Shown: piece by piece, positions 1 through 8,022 of the stretch
How the letters are laid out: each line of letters starts with the position of its first letter
Numbering within the stretch: the first letter of the stretch is position 1
Assembly: GCA_946538445.1 (NCBI GenBank)
Contig: CAMNGO010000002.1
Location: 1-39,196 of the forward strand
Reading direction: 5' to 3'
DNA length: 39,196 nt
Source of the DNA: an uncultured Lachnospiraceae bacterium
Lineage (GTDB): Bacteria > Bacillota > Clostridia > Lachnospirales > Lachnospiraceae
Notes under the pieces: model-generated
The model's database searches: none
What the model saw: the letters and a program-made list of their open reading frames with translations, nothing else
What the model was told of the DNA's origin: nothing
Translations under genes and position numbers: made by a program

Positions 1-166
1 AGCCATCAATACATACGACTTCGATGGCATCGATCTGGGGATGTTTCTGAAATCCTTCCAGGGTGTAAATCAGAACAGGTTTATCGTATACGTTGATAAA
101 CTGCTTGGGGATATCTTGTCCCATCCTGCTTCCGGATCCGCCTGCGATAATGATTGCTACATTCAT
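1..166 (-). CDS. IspD/TarI-family cytidylyltransferase, N-terminal part (cut by window edge)
   Basis: The gene starts at 166 on the minus strand and runs off the left edge, so only about 55 residues are visible. They hold the nucleotide-binding signature of sugar or methylerythritol phosphate cytidylyltransferases: IIAGGSGSRMG at residues 5-16, then IPKQF, and later PVLIYTLEGFQKHPQID. The family transfers CMP from CTP to 2-C-methyl-D-erythritol 4-phosphate (IspD, isoprenoid synthesis) or to ribitol 5-phosphate (TarI, teichoic acid). The visible part does not separate the two. A GGAGG ribosome site lies 7 bases upstream (174-178). It follows the S1-domain gene on the same strand with only 21 bp between them, so the two are probably cotranscribed. 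Confidence 0.8.
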   Translation of the reverse strand, partial: MNVAIIIAGGSGSRMGQDIPKQFINVYDKPVLIYTLEGFQKHPQIDAIEVVCIDG

Positions 167-187
167 GCTGTGTCCTCCGTTTCTTGC

Positions 188-1090
188 TTAATCCAGTTTG
201 ATTCCGGCCAGAAGTGCGGCCAGACCTGTAGTTGCTTCTCCTTCGTCTTTATAAGTAATCTGGGGTTCCTCCACCTTTCTGGCAGGAACATAATCATCCA
301 GAGCCTTCATGCTCAGGCTGATCTTCCCATCTTCTACCTTCAGTACCTTTACCTTAACTTCCTGTCCGGCTTTCAGAACTTCACCGGGGGATTCGATACG
401 TTTCTGTGCAATCTGGGAAATGTGTACCAGACCGTTGATTCCGTCACCCAGATCGATAAAAGCACCGTAAGGCATAAGTTTTTCCACCTTGCCTTCCAGG
501 ACGGCACCCTTCTGAATGGAGTTGATCTTGCGTTCTCTTTCTTCTTTCCTCTTTGCTCTCAATAATTCACGGACGGAGAGAACCAGGCGGTTCTTTGCTT
601 CATCTGCAGTGATGATGATGGCATCCACAGTCTTTCCAAGATATTCGTTGGTATCTTCCACGTATCCGAGAGCCAGGTGGGAAGCAGGGATAAACCCTCT
701 CAGTCCTTCCACGTAGGCGATGACACCCTTGTTTACGATGCCTCCGATCTTGACGGTGAGGGGAGTTTTCTCCTCCAGATACCTGCGGCAGGCATCCCAT
801 GCCAGGGAGCGGGTGGCGTTTTTCACGGAGAGGGCAACATTGCCTTTTCCGTCATCCGTGGAGATCACTTCACCCGTGATCTTGTCCCCGGCTTTTACAG
901 TGTGCATATTGAAGGAAGGATCATCACTGAAATCACTTCTCTTTACAATTCCCTGAATGTGATAATTAAAATCAACATAGGCGGCATCCTCATCTACGAT
1001 AGTGATGACCCCTTCCACGATATCCCCTTCATTGATGGGCCGAAGGGAAGCCTCCAGTTCTTTTTCAAAATCTGCCATTGTTTCGCTCAT
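188..1090 (-). CDS. S1-domain RNA-binding protein (ribosomal protein S1-like)
   Basis: A 300-residue protein with three S1 (OB-fold) RNA-binding repeats: about residues 15-85 (GDIVEGVI...), 95-175 (more diverged, ending NRLVLSVRELL) and 195-265 (KGAVLEGKVEKLMPYGAFIDLGDG..., the best match). It is shorter than E. coli S1 (six repeats) and resembles the short RpsA-like proteins of Firmicutes, which are thought to help mRNA bind the ribosome. The reading frame stays open upstream to 1321, but the start at 1090 (MSETMADFEKE) is chosen because an AGGAGG site lies just before it (1097-1102) and the upstream residues look like translated spacer. A TAA stop lies at 188-190. It is divergent from the thioesterase gene at 1222. 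Confidence 0.88.
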   Translation of the reverse strand: MSETMADFEKELEASLRPINEGDIVEGVITIVDEDAAYVDFNYHIQGIVKRSDFSDDPSFNMHTVKAGDKITGEVISTDDGKGNVALSVKNATRSLAWDACRRYLEEKTPLTVKIGGIVNKGVIAYVEGLRGFIPASHLALGYVEDTNEYLGKTVDAIIITADEAKNRLVLSVRELLRAKRKEERERKINSIQKGAVLEGKVEKLMPYGAFIDLGDGINGLVHISQIAQKRIESPGEVLKAGQEVKVKVLKVEDGKISLSMKALDDYVPARKVEEPQITYKDEGEATTGLAALLAGIKLD

Positions 1091-1221
1091 TTTTGTTCCT
1101 CCTGTGTAATTGCCCCACACGGATGTGGAGCCGTAATTAACTTTAATATAGCATTTATCTTGCAATTTTGCTATACTAATGTGACAGAATTCTATCCGTT
1201 TTGAGCCGGGAGGGGATAAGC

Positions 1222-1638
1222 ATGTTAAGAAAAGGAATAGCGAAGATGTTGACAGATGTGGTGACTGCGGAAAATACCGCCAGATCACTGGGAAGCGGGA
1301 GTCTGCTGGTGTATGGGACACCTGCCATGCTGACCCTGGTGGAGCGGACGGCAGTGGCTCTGCTGGAAGGCCGTCTGGAGGAAGGGATGACCTCCGTAGG
1401 GACCAAACTGAATGTGGATCATCTGGCCCCTACGCCGATGGGAGGGAAGATCTCCTGCGCGGTTACACTGAGAGAGATTGACAGGAGGAAGCTGGTATTT
1501 GACGTGCTGGTGGAAGACCAGACCGGTATCATCGGAAAGGGGATCCATGAAAGATTCCTGGTGGATGCCGACAGTTTCCAGGCCAAGGCGGACGCCAGAC
1601 TGCTGCACCCGGAAGATGATGATTGGGACGACGATTGA
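1222..1638 (+). CDS. FlK-like hot-dog thioesterase
   Basis: 138 residues with a hot-dog fold pattern like fluoroacetyl-CoA thioesterase FlK. The triad positions known for FlK are readable as Thr33 (YGTPAML), Glu41 (TLVERTA) and His67 (NVDHLAP). Such proteins hydrolyse small acyl-CoA thioesters; real fluoroacetate resistance is unlikely here, and a general acyl-CoA housekeeping role is more plausible (inference). The start at 1222 is preferred over an in-frame TTG at 1201 because GGGAGGGG lies 5-12 bases before the ATG. The tail is unusually acidic (EDDDWDDD). The pseudouridine synthase gene follows after 15 bp on the same strand, so cotranscription is likely. Confidence 0.75.
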   Translation: MLRKGIAKMLTDVVTAENTARSLGSGSLLVYGTPAMLTLVERTAVALLEGRLEEGMTSVGTKLNVDHLAPTPMGGKISCAVTLREIDRRKLVFDVLVEDQTGIIGKGIHERFLVDADSFQAKADARLLHPEDDDWDDD

Positions 1639-1653
1639 GAGTGAGTATATATT

Positions 1654-2364
1654 ATGAGACTGAATAAATATCTGAGCGATGCCGGTTACTGCTCCAGAAG
1701 GCAGGCTGACCGCCTGGTGAAAGAAGGCCGCGTGCAGGTGGATGGCCGGGTAGCCAGCCTGGGAGAACAGGTAGAAGAAAGGCAGAAGGTTTGCGTGGAT
1801 GGGACAGAAGTGAAGCCGGTCCGCCGGAAGATCGTCCTGGCTTTTCACAAACCGAAGGGTATCGTCTGTACTACCGAGAAAAGAGAAAAGAATAATATCA
1901 TAGATTATATCCGGTATCCCCAGCGAATCTATCCGGTGGGCAGGCTTGATAAGGATTCGGAAGGCCTCATCCTGCTGACCAACGACGGGGAGCTGATGAA
2001 TGAGATCCTACGTGCCAGAAACTACCATGAGAAAGAATATGAAGTCAGGGTAGACCGGCCTGTCACAAAGGAATTTCTGGATAAGATGTCCCGGGGTGTA
2101 GAGATACTGGACACAGTGACCAGGCCCTGCCAGGTGCATCAGACCGGTGTCTGTTCTTTCCGCATTATATTGACCCAGGGACTGAACCGGCAGATCCGGC
2201 GTATGTGTGAAGCCCTGGGATACCGGGTGAGACACCTGCGGCGCTACCGGATCATGAATATCCATCTGGGGGACCTGGAATCCGGTAAATACCGGGAACT
2301 GACCGAAAAAGAGTACCGGGAATTGCAGGACCTGATCGGAAAGAAAGGAGGAGCCGGATCATGA
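1654..2364 (+). CDS. rluF: RluF-like 23S rRNA pseudouridine synthase (RsuA/RluB/RluF family)
   Basis: 236 residues. An N-terminal S4 RNA-binding domain (about residues 1-60, starting MRLNKYLSDAG) is followed by the synthase domain with the catalytic motif GRLDKDSEGL, whose Asp99 attacks the target uridine. The C-terminal stretch LTQGLNRQIRRMCEALGY and the following RRYRI region match RluF (E. coli YjbC, position 2604) better than RluB. Exact target specificity is inferred. The stop codon overlaps the ligA start (ATGA at 2361-2364), so translation of the two is probably coupled. Confidence 0.82.
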   Translation: MRLNKYLSDAGYCSRRQADRLVKEGRVQVDGRVASLGEQVEERQKVCVDGTEVKPVRRKIVLAFHKPKGIVCTTEKREKNNIIDYIRYPQRIYPVGRLDKDSEGLILLTNDGELMNEILRARNYHEKEYEVRVDRPVTKEFLDKMSRGVEILDTVTRPCQVHQTGVCSFRIILTQGLNRQIRRMCEALGYRVRHLRRYRIMNIHLGDLESGKYRELTEKEYRELQDLIGKKGGAGS

Positions 2365-4313
2365 CCAAAAAAGAGCGTATCATGGAACTGACAGCCAGGC
2401 TGGATGAGGCAGCCAGAGCATACTATCAGGAAGATCGGGAGATCATGTCCAATTTTGAATACGATGCCCTCTATGATGAACTCCTGGCTTTGGAGAAAGA
2501 GACAGGAATTGTCATGGCCGGCAGTCCCACCAACAAAGTGGGATATGAGATCCTCAGCCAGCTGGAGAAGGTGGACCATGAATCCCCCATGCTGTCCCTG
2601 GATAAGACCAAGAGTCCCGAGGACCTCAAATCCTGGCTGGGAGACCAGAAGGGGATGCTCTCCTGGAAAATGGACGGCCTTACGGTGGTCCTGACCTATC
2701 GTGACGGGACACTGGCCCGGGCTGTCACCCGGGGAAATGGGACTACAGGGGAAGTGATCACCAATAATGCCCGGGTATTTAAGAATCTTCCTTCCCGTAT
2801 ACCATTTGATGGAGAAGTGGTTCTCAGGGGGGAAGCTATCATCCACTATTCGGATTTTGAACGGATCAATGCCTCCATCGAAGATGTGGAATCCCGCTAT
2901 AAGAATCCCAGAAATCTGTGCAGCGGGTCCGTCCGTCAGTTAAATAATGAAATTACTGCAAAAAGAAATGTATATTTTTATGCTTTTGGCCTGGTCAGCG
3001 CCCAGGGGAGAGAAGAACATAACTCTGTGGAGGAGAACATGCTCTGGCTGGAAGAGATGGGTTTCACCATCGTTCCCTATGTCATGGTGACCGGGGAGAA
3101 TATCCTGGAGGAGATCCGTGTATTTTCGGAGAAGATCAGGCAAAATGATTTCCCCAGTGACGGACTGGTGCTGATCTATGATGATATTGCCTACGGAATC
3201 AGTCTGGGGAGAACCGCCAAGTTCCCCCGGAATGCCATCGCCTTTAAATGGGCGGATGAGGAGGCCGAAACCAGCCTGATCCGGATTGAATGGAGCCCCT
3301 CCAGAACCGGTCTGATCAACCCTGTGGCCATCTTTGAGCCGGTGGAACTGGAAGGAACCACCGTAAGCAGGGCAAGCCTCCATAATCTGAGCATCATCGA
3401 GAGCCTGGAACTGGGGGATCATGACCGGATCAAAGTATATAAGGCAAACATGATCATTCCGCAGATCTCGGAGAACCTTACCAGAAGCGGGGGATATCCG
3501 GTGGCTGACCACTGCCCCGCCTGCGGAAGCCAGACAGAGATCCGCATGGAAAACGGAGTAAAAACCCTGTACTGTCCCAACCCCTTCTGCAGCGCCAAGA
3601 AGATTAAGCTGCTGACCCATTTCGTGGGGCGGGACGCCATGAATATCGATGGGCTGTCCGAGGCAACCCTGACCAAGATGGCAGACCGGGGATTTATTGA
3701 AGAATTATATGATATATACCGCCTGGACCGGTATCAGGAAGAGATTGTGGGGATGGAGGGATTCGGCGTCAAATCCTATCAGAACCTGATTCAATCCATA
3801 GAAAAATCCAGAAAGACCCAACTGTTCCGTTTTGTGAACAGTCTGGGCATCCCCAATATCGGGGAGGCCAATGCCAAACTGCTCTGCAACCATTTCGGAA
3901 ATTCCCTGGATGCACTTCGTCAGGCAGCGGTGGAAGAGATGGTGCAGATCGAAGGCATCGGGGAAGTCATCGCCAGAAGTGTGGAGGACTATTTCTCCAA
4001 TGAGCATAACGAGAAGGTGATCGACGGCCTGCTTACTTACATCAGCTTCGAGAAGACGGAGGTCTCCGTGGACCTGGAAAAATCCCTGGAAGGCAAAACC
4101 TTTGTGATCACGGGAAATGTGAATCATTTCAAAAACCGGAAAGAGCTGAAGGAGAAGATAGAGAGTCTGGGAGGAAAGGTGACGGGTTCTGTCACCGGCA
4201 AGACGGATTTTCTGATCAACAATGATAAGATGTCCTCCTCCTCCAAGAACAAAAAAGCCAAGGAGCTGGGAATCGCGATCATCAGTGAGGAAGACTTCCT
4301 GGAGATGATCTGA
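2361..4313 (+). CDS. ligA: NAD+-dependent DNA ligase
   Basis: 650 residues, close to the usual 660-680. It seals nicks during replication and repair using NAD+. Readable parts: Ia domain with YDALYDE; the adenylation motif SWKMDG with the nucleotide-accepting Lys103; the OB-fold region; a four-cysteine zinc finger (CPAC...CPNPFC); helix-hairpin-helix repeats (GLSEATLTKM, GIGEVIA); and a C-terminal BRCT domain from about residue 575 (LEGKTFVITGNV). The central K-x-D-G reads KMDG, not the common KxDG with Leu or Ile. The start is fixed by the 4-base overlap with the rluF-like gene and an AGGAGG site at 2346-2351. This appears to be the only replicative-type ligase in the window. Confidence 0.95.
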   Translation: MTKKERIMELTARLDEAARAYYQEDREIMSNFEYDALYDELLALEKETGIVMAGSPTNKVGYEILSQLEKVDHESPMLSLDKTKSPEDLKSWLGDQKGMLSWKMDGLTVVLTYRDGTLARAVTRGNGTTGEVITNNARVFKNLPSRIPFDGEVVLRGEAIIHYSDFERINASIEDVESRYKNPRNLCSGSVRQLNNEITAKRNVYFYAFGLVSAQGREEHNSVEENMLWLEEMGFTIVPYVMVTGENILEEIRVFSEKIRQNDFPSDGLVLIYDDIAYGISLGRTAKFPRNAIAFKWADEEAETSLIRIEWSPSRTGLINPVAIFEPVELEGTTVSRASLHNLSIIESLELGDHDRIKVYKANMIIPQISENLTRSGGYPVADHCPACGSQTEIRMENGVKTLYCPNPFCSAKKIKLLTHFVGRDAMNIDGLSEATLTKMADRGFIEELYDIYRLDRYQEEIVGMEGFGVKSYQNLIQSIEKSRKTQLFRFVNSLGIPNIGEANAKLLCNHFGNSLDALRQAAVEEMVQIEGIGEVIARSVEDYFSNEHNEKVIDGLLTYISFEKTEVSVDLEKSLEGKTFVITGNVNHFKNRKELKEKIESLGGKVTGSVTGKTDFLINNDKMSSSSKNKKAKELGIAIISEEDFLEMI

Positions 4314-4361
4314 CCGGTTCAATCGGAATCGTCTTGGAAAGTCATGTTATGAGATCATTTT

Positions 4362-4395
4362 TTGACTATTGAATTTTAGCTTTCTATGATATAAT
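4362..4395 (+). promoter_or_regulatory. Promoter of metA
   Basis: TTGACT at 4362-4367, 17-base spacer, then TATGAT at 4385-4390, overlapping a second possible -10 hexamer (TATAAT 4390-4395). It sits 40-70 bp before the metA start. I saw no S-box (SAM riboswitch) or T-box leader in the short interval, which is noteworthy for a methionine gene but not rare. Confidence 0.6.
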
Positions 4396-4434
4396 GAAGC
4401 ATTGAATAACAGTTGATTAAAGGAGAGAAGCCTT

Positions 4435-5370
4435 ATGCCGATTCGTATCGATGGTAATTTACCGGTAAAAAAGATACTGGAAGATGAGAACATCTTCGTC
4501 ATGGACTATGAACGGTCTCTCAGGCAGGATATCCGTCCTCTGGAGATCGTAATATTAAATCTGATGCCTACAAAACAGGAGACAGAGCTCCAGCTGCTTC
4601 GCAGCCTGGCCAACACCCCCCTGCAGGTGGACGTGATCTTCCTGAAGGCTGCCACCCATGAATATGCCTACAAAAATGAATCCGAGGACCATCTGCAGAC
4701 CTTCTACCAGGTCTGGGATGAGATCAAAGATCAATATTTTGACGGTATGATTATCACCGGTGCCCCGGTGGAGAAGATGGACTTTGAAGAAGTGGATTAC
4801 TGGGAGGAACTGGTGCAGATCATGGAATGGTCCCGCAAGCATGTCACCTCCACCTTCCATATCTGCTGGGCTGCCCAGGCAGGTCTTCATTACCATTACG
4901 GAGTAAGGAAATACGATCTCCCGGAGAAGCTTACCGGCATATTTGATCATTTTACCGTGCACAGAAAGACTCCCCTGGTCAGAGGATTCGATGATATCTT
5001 CAAGGCTCCCCATTCCCGCTATACAGGGATCGTGAGAGAAGATGTGGAAAACAATGAGAATCTGACCATTCAGGCAGACTCTGAAGTGGCCGGACCATTT
5101 ATCATCACTGCAAAGGGAGGACGTCAGATCTTCGTGACGGGCCATCCTGAGTATGATGTCATGTCTCTGGATGGAGAGTACCGTCGTGATGTCGCCAAGA
5201 AACTGGATGTAATCCCCTTTCCTGTAGGATATTATAAAAATGATGATCCTGATCAGGGACCTGTCAAGTCCTGGCGCTGTCATGCCAACACCCTTTATAC
5301 CAACTGGCTTAATTATTACGTATATCAGATGACCCCGTACATCCGGGAAGAGATCGAGGACATGGAATAG
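4435..5370 (+). CDS. metA: Homoserine O-acyltransferase, predicted acetyl-CoA specific
   Basis: 311 residues, full length for the MetA family. It acylates homoserine in methionine biosynthesis. The catalytic Cys144 sits in HICWAAQAG, and the His-Glu pair in FVTGHPEYD. The residue that decides the acyl donor lies in TGAPVE: Glu113, equivalent to Glu111 in the Bacillus cereus enzyme. In that family Glu marks acetyl-CoA use and Gly (as in E. coli TGAPLG) marks succinyl-CoA use, so the product is predicted to be O-acetylhomoserine. The ribosome site is AGGAGAG just upstream. It stands alone between its own promoter and terminator. Confidence 0.93.
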   Translation: MPIRIDGNLPVKKILEDENIFVMDYERSLRQDIRPLEIVILNLMPTKQETELQLLRSLANTPLQVDVIFLKAATHEYAYKNESEDHLQTFYQVWDEIKDQYFDGMIITGAPVEKMDFEEVDYWEELVQIMEWSRKHVTSTFHICWAAQAGLHYHYGVRKYDLPEKLTGIFDHFTVHRKTPLVRGFDDIFKAPHSRYTGIVREDVENNENLTIQADSEVAGPFIITAKGGRQIFVTGHPEYDVMSLDGEYRRDVAKKLDVIPFPVGYYKNDDPDQGPVKSWRCHANTLYTNWLNYYVYQMTPYIREEIEDME

Positions 5371-5392
5371 ACGGCTCTTAAGAAAATAAGGA

Positions 5393-5425
5393 AAGCTACC
5401 GCTGCGAATTACGGTAGCTTTTTTT
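5393..5425 (+). terminator. Rho-independent terminator after metA
   Basis: Nine-base-pair stem AAGCTACCG / CGGTAGCTT with a 10-base loop, followed by a run of T to 5425. It lies 22 bp past the metA stop. Confidence 0.88.
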
Positions 5426-5461
5426 ACATTGCACTGTTTACGATAACAATCAGGTTGTACC

Positions 5462-5480
5462 ACTCAAGTTAAACTTGAGT
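5462..5480. promoter_or_regulatory. Perfect 19-bp palindrome, probable operator of the XRE-HD gene
   Basis: ACTCAAGTTAAACTTGAGT is an exact inverted repeat of 9+1+9. It ends 6 bp before the -35 box of the promoter of the gene at 5563. That size and symmetry fit a dimeric helix-turn-helix regulator, and the adjacent gene encodes one, so autoregulation is a reasonable guess (inference). Confidence 0.6.
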
Positions 5481-5486
5481 TTTCTC

Positions 5487-5515
5487 TTGTATCTTCAATC
5501 CATACCCGCTAGAAT
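5487..5515 (+). promoter_or_regulatory. Promoter of the XRE-HD gene
   Basis: TTGTAT at 5487-5492, a 17-base spacer and TAGAAT at 5510-5515. Transcription would start near 5522, about 40 bases before the chosen ATG. Confidence 0.5.
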
Positions 5516-5562
5516 ATATGTGTGATATTGTTTATACTTCATATGCAAGGAGGGATGACAAT

Positions 5563-6378
5563 ATGAGTATCGGAAGAAGCATCAGATTGCTCAGAAGTGA
5601 AAAAAGAATGACACAGGAACAGGTTGCGGAAGCCCTGGGTGTCACTTTTCAGGCAGTATCATCCTGGGAAAGAGACGAATACCGGCCGGACACAGACAAT
5701 CTGATTAAGCTGGCAGAGATCTTCGACGTATCGGTATCGGTTCTGGTGGAAGAGAAGCATCAGCTTTTTAAAACCAAGGAAGCGATCTATAACTGGGAAC
5801 ATATGAAGACCTATGTGAAGACGACTGCGAAAAACTTTAAAATGATAAATACCTTAAAGGCAGTTGACTTTGCGGTGAAGGCTCATGAGGGGCAGCTGAG
5901 AAAAAGGTCTGACATACCCTATATCTATCATCCCTTAAACCTGGCCTGTCATGCCTTATCCATGGGGATCAAAGAAGATGAGATCATCGCTGCCTGTCTC
6001 CTGCATGATGTGGTGGAAGACTGTGGCGTAAGGTTGGAGGATCTTCCGGTCAATGAAGAAACCAGGGAAATCGTTGGGCTGATGACCCGGGATTACAGTC
6101 AGGACTGTGATAAAGAGGAACAGATGGAAGCTTATTACCAAGGAATCCTGTCGAACCCCAAGGCTGCCCTGGTAAAATGCCTGGACCGGTGTAACAACCT
6201 GACCACCATGTCATGGGGACTAAGCAGGGCCAGAATCTATCACAAGATCTTGGAGACGGATAAATATTATCCGAGACTCTTAAAAGCAATCAAATTAACC
6301 CCGGAATATAATGATGCTGCCTGGCTGTTAAGATATCAGATCGATAGTATGCTGGATATATACAAAAGACTTATGTGA
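5563..6378 (+). CDS. XRE-type regulator fused to a SpoT/MESH1-like HD hydrolase domain
   Basis: 271 residues. Residues 1-60 are a Cro/C1-type helix-turn-helix (MTQEQVAEALGVTFQAVSSWERDEYRPD). From about residue 98 to 235 there is an HD phosphohydrolase domain with the set of residues seen in RelA/SpoT hydrolases: His123 (YIYHP), His148-Asp149 with Glu152-Asp153 (HDVVED, the HDxxED form) and Asp208/Asn212 in CLDRCNN. The family hydrolyses (p)ppGpp or related phosphate esters using manganese; no synthetase domain is present. The start at 5563 is chosen because AGGAGGG precedes it; the frame is open back to 5518. It is a single-gene unit with its own promoter and strong terminator. A DNA-binding sensor of alarmone is an attractive but unproven reading. 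Confidence 0.78.
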   Translation: MSIGRSIRLLRSEKRMTQEQVAEALGVTFQAVSSWERDEYRPDTDNLIKLAEIFDVSVSVLVEEKHQLFKTKEAIYNWEHMKTYVKTTAKNFKMINTLKAVDFAVKAHEGQLRKRSDIPYIYHPLNLACHALSMGIKEDEIIAACLLHDVVEDCGVRLEDLPVNEETREIVGLMTRDYSQDCDKEEQMEAYYQGILSNPKAALVKCLDRCNNLTTMSWGLSRARIYHKILETDKYYPRLLKAIKLTPEYNDAAWLLRYQIDSMLDIYKRLM

Positions 6379-6382
6379 AGAT

Positions 6383-6425
6383 AAGAGTCCCCTGTGATCG
6401 ACAAGGATCACAGGGGACTCTTTTA
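6383..6425 (+). terminator. Strong terminator after the XRE-HD gene
   Basis: A perfect 17-bp stem (6383-6399 with 6406-6422), loop GACAAG, then a T-rich tail. It separates the gene from the convergent small gene at 6458-6721. Confidence 0.88.
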
Positions 6426-6457
6426 TAATGTCAGGATATCAAGATTAAGAATTTTAT

Positions 6458-6721
6458 CTACATATCTTTTGTGGCAGCATCCATATTTCTCTGGCGGAGT
6501 GCCTTAAGAATGGAAGTACCCTCCCCGCCGGCCGGGGCTGCTGTACCTTGCTCGGATGCTTTCCATTTGTCTATATATTTTCTGGATACATCACTGATTG
6601 CCAGACCGTTTCCAAAATAAACCCTGTTTGGATTCTTCTCAAATGGCGGATTGCCAAATTGCAGATCACTGCCTGCCTTCTCCAGATCTTTTCTTCTCAT
6701 TTCCTCAAGAATTGAACTCAT
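6458..6721 (-). CDS. Small protein of unknown function
   Basis: 87 residues, starting MSSILEEMRRKDLEKAGSD. I do not recognise the family. The start at 6721 is preferred over an in-frame GTG at 6727 because an AGGAG site lies 7 bases upstream of the ATG. The protein is soluble, without signal peptide or membrane segment and without cysteines. It has a charged N-terminal helix, a central NPNRVYFGNGLAISDVSRKYIDKW stretch and a Gly/Ala/Pro linker before the C-terminal helix. It is transcribed on its own, convergent to the XRE-HD gene and divergent from the nuclease gene. The ribosome site supports a real gene. Confidence 0.6.
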   Translation of the reverse strand: MSSILEEMRRKDLEKAGSDLQFGNPPFEKNPNRVYFGNGLAISDVSRKYIDKWKASEQGTAAPAGGEGTSILKALRQRNMDAATKDM

Positions 6722-6972
6722 AGCCACACTCCTCTTCTTATAATATTATAATAATTCATACACAGTATTATCTGAGATTATTATAAATCATTTTTGATTG
6801 GGGCAGTTTATTCTAAACCGTCATCTCACTTGGAATAATTTGATTTCTTTTGGTCTGCCGGGAGGAAGGAAGGGATCCGGATATCGATTGACAAGAAGAA
6901 CGGGGAAAATATATAATTTTTGATAGAATAATCTCATACAATGGGATAGTAAATATATATGGATAATTAAAA

Positions 6973-8013
6973 ATGAAAAGAAGAAAAATAAAACGAACCT
7001 TATGGATTCTGTTCCTGGCGGTCGTCTTTTCTGTGATCGCAGGATGTCTTGGATACTATTTTCTGCCGGACAAAAATGATACGGTCTCGGAGACAGGAAT
7101 CGACCCGGCTGATCCCGCCGGTCATTCCGGGGATGTCGCCCATGAGGATACAGAGAATATAGATATAATAGAAGAAACAATCCCTGCCTACAACGGATCT
7201 CCCTACGTGGAATTAAACGGGAATCAGCCCTCTTTCACGGAGGATGACTTCACCACAGAGGCCTTTGAAAAGTACAGCAAGCTGGACTCCCTGAGCAGGT
7301 GCGGCAGGGCCTACGCCAACGTGTGTCCGGATACGATGCCTCTTGAAGAGAGGGGACCCATCGGGGAAGTTCATCCCACCGGCTGGCAGCTGGTTAATTA
7401 TCACGACCTGATCGAAGGAAACTATCTGTACAATCGCTGTCATCTGATCGCTTATTCCCTGACGGGGGAAAATGCCAACGAGAAGAATCTCATCACCGGA
7501 ACCCGCTACCTGAATACGGAGGGGATGCAGCCCTTTGAACTTCAGATCCTGGATTATGTCCGCCAAACGGGCAACCATGTCCTCTACCGGGTGACCCCGG
7601 TTTTTGAGGGAGAAAACCTGCTGGCCTCCGGCGTGATCATGGAGGCATGTTCTGTGGAAGACCGTGGAGAGTCGGTATCCTTTCACGTCTATGCCTACAA
7701 TGTGCAGCCGGGAGTGATCATTGATTATAAGACCGGTGACAGTAGATTGGATCCGGATTATGAGATGCCGGATGAACAAGAAGTGATAAGAGAGAATACA
7801 GAGAGCACGGAATCTGCTGACAGAAACCTCATGACTGAGGAAGGGGGAAAAACGGAAGGCGGCTATGTGCTTAACACCAACACCCATAAGTTCCATCGGC
7901 CTTCCTGTGACAGTGTCAATGATATGAAAGATAAGAATAAGGAAGTGACAAAAGAGAGCAGAGACGAAATCATCCGCAAGGGTTATGAACCTTGCGGACG
8001 ATGCAGCCCTTGA
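6973..8013 (+). CDS. Membrane-anchored DNA/RNA non-specific endonuclease with C-terminal Cys (Ada-like) tail
   Basis: 346 residues. A Lys/Arg-rich start and a hydrophobic segment at about 9-30 make a signal anchor, so the rest lies outside the cell. A low-complexity acidic linker follows (30-75). The nuclease core spans about 80-250 with NRCHLIAYSL (His157, in the place of the DRGH motif of the NUC1/EndA/NucA family) and NANEKNLITGTRYLN, the Asn-containing metal site. The last 50 residues form a separate small domain with Cys312, Cys341 and Cys344 (HRPSCD...CGRC), as in the Ada-like metal-binding tails seen on other secreted Firmicute nucleases. Likely roles are DNA degradation for nutrients or DNA processing at the surface. 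The ribosome site is weak. Confidence 0.8.
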   Translation: MKRRKIKRTLWILFLAVVFSVIAGCLGYYFLPDKNDTVSETGIDPADPAGHSGDVAHEDTENIDIIEETIPAYNGSPYVELNGNQPSFTEDDFTTEAFEKYSKLDSLSRCGRAYANVCPDTMPLEERGPIGEVHPTGWQLVNYHDLIEGNYLYNRCHLIAYSLTGENANEKNLITGTRYLNTEGMQPFELQILDYVRQTGNHVLYRVTPVFEGENLLASGVIMEACSVEDRGESVSFHVYAYNVQPGVIIDYKTGDSRLDPDYEMPDEQEVIRENTESTESADRNLMTEEGGKTEGGYVLNTNTHKFHRPSCDSVNDMKDKNKEVTKESRDEIIRKGYEPCGRCSP

Positions 8014-8022
8014 TATGGAGTA

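Noticed and set aside
188..1321. Long form of the S1 protein (377 residues)
   Set aside because: The extra N-terminus reads like spacer and overlaps the divergent gene; AGGAGG supports the start at 1090.
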